A DNA stretch of 10,591 nucleotides from assembly GCA_904420235.1 (NCBI GenBank), contig CAJFUS010000045.1:1-10591 (forward strand), in the 5' to 3' direction. How positions within the stretch are numbered: position 1 is the stretch's first letter; each line of letters starts with the position of its first letter. Both the position numbers and the translations under genes were made by a program. Source of the stretch: Candidatus Neoanaerotignum tabaqchaliae. GTDB taxonomy: Bacteria; Bacillota; Clostridia; Lachnospirales; Anaerotignaceae. The notes below the pieces were generated by a model. That model did not search any database and was not told the origin of the DNA. It saw nothing but the letters and a program-made list of their open reading frames with translations. Of this stretch, positions 6,666-10,591 are shown piece by piece.

Positions 6666-6760
6666 AAGTACACCTCCCTATAACATACTCGCCAAATTCG
6701 GTATTACGCCCTTTGCGTAATTTCAAACCTCTTTGCGCGGCCTTGCGTACATAAACGCAC
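6666..6760 (-). ncRNA. Probable ribosomal protein L21 leader RNA
   Basis: The untranslated leader of rplU holds two clean hairpins on the minus strand: TGCGT/ACGCA (6759-6755 with 6748-6744) and a perfect 7-bp ATTACGC/GCGTAAT (6721-6715 with 6709-6703). These lie between the promoter and the ribosome binding site. Firmicutes rplU genes often carry a conserved autoregulatory leader, the L21 leader, bound by L21. Position and length fit, but I could not run a covariance model. Confidence 0.55.
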
Positions 6761-6766
6761 CATTAC

Positions 6767-6795
6767 AATATAACAAAAACATCTTTTAAAGTCAA
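6767..6795 (-). promoter_or_regulatory. Sigma-A promoter of the rplU-prp-rpmA operon
   Basis: TTGACT (6795-6790), exactly 17 bp, TATATT (6772-6767). It is five of six matches at each box. It starts only 9 bases after the stop of the preceding TPR gene, with no terminator between, so read-through from that gene is also possible. Confidence 0.85.
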
Positions 6796-6804
6796 TACAA
6801 ACAA

Positions 6805-9510
6805 TTACATTTTCTGTATTTTTTCATACAGCTTTTTAAGTCTAAGGTCATATTTCTCGTCTCTGAAACGGCTTGATATGTTTTTCTCAACTATTTGCAT
6901 AAGGCTTTGAACATTTTCAGCCGCCTGCATAGCCTTTCCGGTTTTAACGCAGAACAGCAGAAGGTCATAAAGGGCGGCGGCGTATTCGTCGCTTTCGGCG
7001 CCGTAAATCTTTTTATATGTCTCGGCGGATTTTTTAAACATTGTTTCCGCCGCCTCGTTTCTTCCTATCTCAACATTAAGCTTGGCCATTTTGGTTATAA
7101 GCTTGGCATATTCCTCATTTTCACCTTTAATGGACAGTATTCCCGAAGCCGCCTCGTTATAAGCGTTTATAGCCTCGGCTTTGTTGCCGTTTTTCTTCAT
7201 AATGTTGGCAAGGCGCACCAAGTCGTTAAGGTAAGAAACAGATTTATCTCCCAAAAGCCGTCTTGTACATATGCTTATATTGCAGTATCTCTCGGCGTCC
7301 GTCAGATTTTTTTCCTTCTCGCATATTTTTCCCAAAGTCCACGTTGTGTCTGAATACATTTTATTCTCATACTCTCCGGTATTTTCCATAGCGTCCTTGG
7401 CTTTTATAAAATACTCCTTGGCCAACAGCGTATTGCCGCCCTCAAAACAGCACTTGGCCATTCCATAGCATGCCGCCGGATAATCCGGACTCATTCCGTC
7501 TTTAGAAACCTTGCTGTAATAAGACATAGCTTTTTTCATGTCTCCGGCTTTTCTAAAGGCGTCTCCCAGTATTATTGAAATCTCGCCTGACGATTTGCCG
7601 CCGTTTTCCGGCAAAAGATACTCCGTTTCAAGGCATTTAACAAGCTTTTTCTCGGCCTCCGCAAGATTATTGGCAAATATATAAGTTTTTCCTTCATTTT
7701 TAAGCAGTTCCGCATACTGCGCTGAGCACTCGCCATATTTTTCCGCTATCTCGCCTTTGGCGCCGTTGATAATTTCCATGGCCTTTGATATGTTGCCTAC
7801 GGAAGCGAAAATAGGCGCAAACTCGGCCTCATTTTCAACAACGCCGACAATTTTATTTTTCTCGGCCTCAGAAACGGCCATGTTATAATACTCCATGGCT
7901 CTTTGATACTCTCCTAAAGAAAAACTTTCTTTAGCCATGTTAAGACGGCAGTCTATAATCTGTCTTAATGTGTCTTTATACTCTTCGCTTTCCTCGCCAA
8001 CATATTCGCCCTGCATTTTAAGGGCCTCTGTCAGCTTTTTAAGGGCCTCGTCATACTTTCCGAATTTAGCAAGTATTTTGGCGCTGTTATAAAGACCTTT
8101 AGCATATCTGGGATGATTTTTGCCGTAAACTATGCGCCTTATGTCAAGGGCCTTTTGGTTAAGACTGAGGGCCTCGTTCTGCTTTTTCATAAGGGTCATA
8201 AGTTCCGAGAGTTCATAAAGATTAACGCTTACCTCCATGCTTTCGCCGTCAGGAGAGCTCTTTCTTATTTTAAGGGCCTCATAATAATACTCCGCGGCTT
8301 TTTCATACTTCCCCTGTTTTTTAAACAGTCTTGCCAAGTTCATAAGGGCGTCGGCATATAAAAGGCTGTTGTCGCCGAAAATCTGCCGTCTCATAAGCCT
8401 TGATGTGTTGAACCTTTCCTCCGCCTCTTTAAATCTGCCCATTTCCATATATATTTTTCCAAGACTGTCAAGGGAAACGGCATAGCTTATATTTGAGGGA
8501 CCAAGGCTCTCTTTTTTCAATTCAATGGACTTTTTAGCGTATTCAATGGCCCTTTCAAAATCTTTAAGCCCCAAATAATCCAAGGCTATATTGTTAAAGG
8601 CTTCCGCGTAAAAAGGGTGGCTGTCGCCTATAACACTTTTAATAAGAGCCAAAGCCTCTGTATGCGCCTTTACGGCTTCTTCAAAGTCTCCCATTTTGCG
8701 GTATACTGACGCCAAAGAGTTAACATTTGTTATATAGTCAAGGTGAGTTTTATCAAAAAGTTTTTTCCTTAACTCAACAATTTTTTTGTAACACTCAAGG
8801 GCTCTTGGGTAAACCTTTCTTTTCTCAAAAACAGCGGCCGCGTCGTTAAGGGTTGATATATAAAAGAAACCCTTGTCTCCGTTAAATTCTTTAAGTATCT
8901 CAAGGGCCCTGTCATACATTTCTGACGACTTTTTATAATTCCCCTTCTTATATAATACTCTCGCGTATCCTATAATTATATCCGCATAGTCGTCTTTGGG
9001 ATATTTTTTCTGCGCTGACGCCCTGTTCATTGCCATTTCATAATATTGCGCAGCCTTATCCGGCTTATCAAGGTCCTCGCAGGCACTTCCAAGATTATAA
9101 AGGCTCATTATAACGTCGCTGGAATCGCTCTCAAGATTGGCCTCTCTTATTTTAAGGGCCTTTCGGTGATATTGAAATGCCTCTGTGTGCCTGTCGTCAA
9201 GGCTTAAGGCAACAGCCATGTTACTTAATGTGTCGGCATATTGAAGCGAGTTCTCTCCAAGAACCTTTCCTCTTATTCCAGCGGCCTCGCGGTAAAGCTC
9301 AATAGCCTTTTTGTGGCTCATAACATTATCGTAAATAATCGCCAAATTGTTAACGTCATTGGCATATTCAAGACTCTCTCTGTCATTGTTATCTCTGTAT
9401 AGCTTAACAATTTCACTGCCATATTTAATAGCGTCTGAAAACTCGGATTTCTCAGACGCCTCAAAAAACTTATTTCTAAGCTTAACTATATCGCCTATGT
9501 AGTACCCCAT
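6805..9510 (-). CDS. Giant tetratricopeptide-repeat (TPR) protein, kinesin-light-chain type
   Basis: A 901-residue protein with no signal peptide, membrane segment or catalytic domain that I can see. Almost all of it divides into about 21 repeats of 42 residues. They follow the pattern Y-A-x-x-L-x-N-L-A-x-x-Y...G-x-x-x-x-A-x-x-x-Y-x-x-A-L-x-I-R...G-E-x-S, the long TPR form found in kinesin light chains and many bacterial scaffolds. Such arrays form a superhelical solenoid that binds protein or peptide partners; the partner here is unknown. The N-terminal dozen repeats are the most regular, and those from about residue 500 are more diverged. The ATG at 9510 is chosen because GGAGGT lies 7 bases upstream. 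An in-frame TTG at 9525 overlaps that ribosome binding site and is rejected. It starts 33 bases after the recX stop, so it probably shares the recX transcript. Confidence 0.9.
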   Translation of the reverse strand: MGYYIGDIVKLRNKFFEASEKSEFSDAIKYGSEIVKLYRDNNDRESLEYANDVNNLAIIYDNVMSHKKAIELYREAAGIRGKVLGENSLQYADTLSNMAVALSLDDRHTEAFQYHRKALKIREANLESDSSDVIMSLYNLGSACEDLDKPDKAAQYYEMAMNRASAQKKYPKDDYADIIIGYARVLYKKGNYKKSSEMYDRALEILKEFNGDKGFFYISTLNDAAAVFEKRKVYPRALECYKKIVELRKKLFDKTHLDYITNVNSLASVYRKMGDFEEAVKAHTEALALIKSVIGDSHPFYAEAFNNIALDYLGLKDFERAIEYAKKSIELKKESLGPSNISYAVSLDSLGKIYMEMGRFKEAEERFNTSRLMRRQIFGDNSLLYADALMNLARLFKKQGKYEKAAEYYYEALKIRKSSPDGESMEVSVNLYELSELMTLMKKQNEALSLNQKALDIRRIVYGKNHPRYAKGLYNSAKILAKFGKYDEALKKLTEALKMQGEYVGEESEEYKDTLRQIIDCRLNMAKESFSLGEYQRAMEYYNMAVSEAEKNKIVGVVENEAEFAPIFASVGNISKAMEIINGAKGEIAEKYGECSAQYAELLKNEGKTYIFANNLAEAEKKLVKCLETEYLLPENGGKSSGEISIILGDAFRKAGDMKKAMSYYSKVSKDGMSPDYPAACYGMAKCCFEGGNTLLAKEYFIKAKDAMENTGEYENKMYSDTTWTLGKICEKEKNLTDAERYCNISICTRRLLGDKSVSYLNDLVRLANIMKKNGNKAEAINAYNEAASGILSIKGENEEYAKLITKMAKLNVEIGRNEAAETMFKKSAETYKKIYGAESDEYAAALYDLLLFCVKTGKAMQAAENVQSLMQIVEKNISSRFRDEKYDLRLKKLYEKIQKM

Positions 9511-9543
9511 ATAAAGTACCTCCAAAAATTTATATTGTGTTTA

Positions 9544-10167
9544 TTATTTCTCGTCAAGTTTGTGATTTTTTATTATGTCCTTTATTATATCATAAGAATA
9601 TCCCTTTCTTAAAAGAAAATCCTGTAATTTTCGCATTTCTTTCTCGTCCGCTATTTTTTTGCCTTTAAGCTTCTTATCCGTAATAAGCTCCGCATATTTA
9701 AGCTGGTCGACGTTGCTCTCGTTCCACGCCTTTTCTATATTATAATCCTCAACGCCGGCAATTTTCAATTTCTGTCTTATGGCAAAATATCCCATAGGGT
9801 TCAGCTTAAGGCTTTGCCTTATAAAAGCCAGACAATAGTTATAGTCATTAACATAATCATATTTTTTAAGAAAATCCAAAACTTTTTTTACAATGTCTTC
9901 ATCAAAGCCGTTTAAACGCAGTTTGCCGCAAACCTCTTTTTCAGTCCGCATTTTTCCCGATATATAGCTTAAGGCCAAATCCTGAGCCTTTATATAAACA
10001 ATATTTTCCATTATAAAGTTATATTTATTGTCCGGCAGGTTTTCACCTTTTTTTATCTTAAAATATTCTATATCCGCCGCTATAAGAGAAAAAGCAAGTT
10101 TGCCCTCAACATACACGTCAAATTTTCCTTTTTTCTTAGAGCTCTCTTTTATATCGGTAACAAGCAT
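9544..10167 (-). CDS. recX: RecX, regulator of RecA
   Basis: A 207-residue protein with the all-helical repeat structure of RecX. It has a basic N-terminal strand region (KGKFDVYVEGKLAFSL), then A..YIS.K.RTEKEV..KL...G (about 65-90), and the recognisable DYVNDYNYCLAFIRQS block near 104-118. RecX binds RecA filaments and usually limits their extension, tuning recombination and the SOS response. The length is typical of Firmicutes. AAGGGGA lies about 10 bases before the ATG, a rather long spacing. The gene ends in tandem TAA stops, 33 bases before the TPR gene. recA is not in the window. A hairpin at 10207-10232 lies 39 bases upstream of the start. Confidence 0.9.
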   Translation of the reverse strand: MLVTDIKESSKKKGKFDVYVEGKLAFSLIAADIEYFKIKKGENLPDNKYNFIMENIVYIKAQDLALSYISGKMRTEKEVCGKLRLNGFDEDIVKKVLDFLKKYDYVNDYNYCLAFIRQSLKLNPMGYFAIRQKLKIAGVEDYNIEKAWNESNVDQLKYAELITDKKLKGKKIADEKEMRKLQDFLLRKGYSYDIIKDIIKNHKLDEK

Positions 10168-10200
10168 TTTTATATTATCCCCTTAAAAATTTTTTTAAAT

Positions 10201-10232
10201 ACCAAAACAGCGGTTTTAACAAAAACCGCTGT
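10201..10232 (-). terminator. Hairpin upstream of recX, probable terminator or attenuator
   Basis: A perfect 11-bp stem (ACAGCGGTTTT and its inverse, 10207-10217 with 10222-10232) has a 4-base loop. On the minus strand it is followed by TTTTGGT, a short T-run. It probably ends a transcript entering from the right. I see no good promoter in the 39 bases between it and recX, so partial read-through into recX is possible. Confidence 0.55.
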
Positions 10233-10302
10233 GTCAGCAAACATTTAAAGTTTTCAAAAACTATAATCCGCAATTATATTGTGCAACGTTTTCAGCATTT
10301 TT
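10233..10302. other. Short spacer between the tandem repeats and the recX-proximal hairpin
   Basis: AT-rich, with no gene. On the minus strand it contains ACAATATAAT and GGATTATAG, which could serve as -10 boxes. Neither has a well-spaced -35, so no promoter is called. The whole stretch from 10168 to the window end lacks a convincing gene. Confidence 0.4.
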
Positions 10303-10446
10303 AAAATCAGAGCTATTTTCTCACGCTGATTTTATAAGCTTTTTCCGCCTTTTCTAAAGACAAAAAGATTTTTTATCTTCTCATACTTCTCTATTCGAAA
10401 TTCGCTTCGCCAATTTCTCATAACCAGCGCCGCCTTCCGCGGCCCT
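10303..10446. repeat. Tandem repeat, copy 1 (~144 bp)
   Basis: The first of two adjacent, strongly similar units. Each starts AAAATCAG, has a T-rich AAGCTTTTTCCGCCTTTTC segment, then TCTATTCGAAATTCGC and CAATTTCTCATAACCA, and ends in CGCCGCCTTCCGCGGCCC. Three short inverted pairs recur in each: AAAATCAG/CTGATTTT (10303-10310 with 10326-10333), GAAATT/AATTTC, and GCCGC-CTTCC-GCGGC (10429-10443). This looks like a structured intergenic repeat, not a gene. Confidence 0.85.
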
Positions 10447-10591
10447 AAAATCAGCTCCATTATCTTTCCGCTGATTTTTTAAGCTTTTTCCGCCTTTTCC
10501 TAAAGGCAAAAAGAATTTTTATCTTCTCATACTGCTCTATTCGAAATTCGCTCCGCCAATTTCTCATAACCAACGCCGCCTTCCGCGGCCC
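10447..10591. repeat. Tandem repeat, copy 2 (~145 bp, reaches the window end)
   Basis: The second unit, in the same orientation as copy 1 and diverged by scattered substitutions and a net 2-base length change. Its first stem is longer (AAAATCAGC/GCTGATTTT, 10447-10455 with 10470-10478) although the loop between differs from copy 1. Conserved arms around changed loops hint that the fold is kept. Further copies may lie beyond the window. Confidence 0.85.

Noticed and set aside
6895..7353. A 152-codon open frame on the plus strand inside the TPR gene
   Set aside because: It is antisense to regular TPR coding sequence, and its product has no recognisable domain. Other plus-strand frames over obg, ktrB and ktrA fail for the same reason.
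9511..9525. Upstream TTG start of the TPR gene (MEVLYMGYY)
   Set aside because: The TTGGAGG there is the ribosome binding site of the ATG at 9510, so the longer start is not used.
10332..10421. A small minus-strand frame starting MRNWRSEFRIEKYEKIKNLF, with a similar frame at 10460-10567
   Set aside because: Both arise from the tandem repeat, have different C-termini because of indels, and lack a ribosome binding site. They look like by-products of a non-coding repeat.
10303..10591. Possible CRISPR array
   Set aside because: There are only two units of about 145 bp with no short repeats separated by unique spacers, and no cas genes.

Overview
The window looks like a Clostridia chromosome, plausibly from Lachnospirales. 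It is AT-rich, has strong GGAGG-type ribosome binding sites, carries the Firmicutes form of ribosomal protein L27 with a cleavable N-terminus, and has the matching Prp protease gene beside it. Every gene I can support lies on the minus strand, so transcription runs from the right end of the window to the left.

Right end (10591-9510): two tandem copies of a ~145-bp non-coding repeat, a hairpin, then recX. Middle right (9510-6805): a 901-residue cytosolic protein made almost entirely of about 21 tetratricopeptide repeats. Centre (6795-3835): a sigma-A promoter and structured leader, then rplU-prp-rpmA closed by a strong terminator. A ~590-bp AT-rich gap with a probable promoter and a long hairpin follows, then the ribosome-assembly GTPase obg. 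Middle left (3729-1354): the potassium uptake pair ktrB-ktrA and the small RNA-binding ribosome factor yhbY, followed by a terminator at 1187-1213.

Left end (1125-1): this is the accessory part and the most interesting. A small serine recombinase gene (506-1125) is split by a one-base frame change at a perfect A AAA AAC slippery heptamer. Immediately beyond its stop are two 22-bp inverted repeats (350-371 and 467-488, 20/22 identical). They enclose 95 bp holding a near-consensus sigma-A promoter (TTGATT, 17 bp, TATAAT). This promoter points at a secreted or surface protein gene whose N-terminus runs off the window (1-271). Between promoter and start codon lies a run of ten Gs. The simplest reading is a phase-variable surface-protein switch: an invertible promoter, its likely recombinase, and a homopolymer tract that could add a second layer of variation. 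The sequence shows the ON orientation. Inversion itself is inferred, not seen.

Together the core genes serve ribosome assembly (L21, L27 and its maturation protease, Obg, YhbY), potassium homeostasis (KtrAB) and RecA control (RecX). The left end marks a change from core to variable surface functions.
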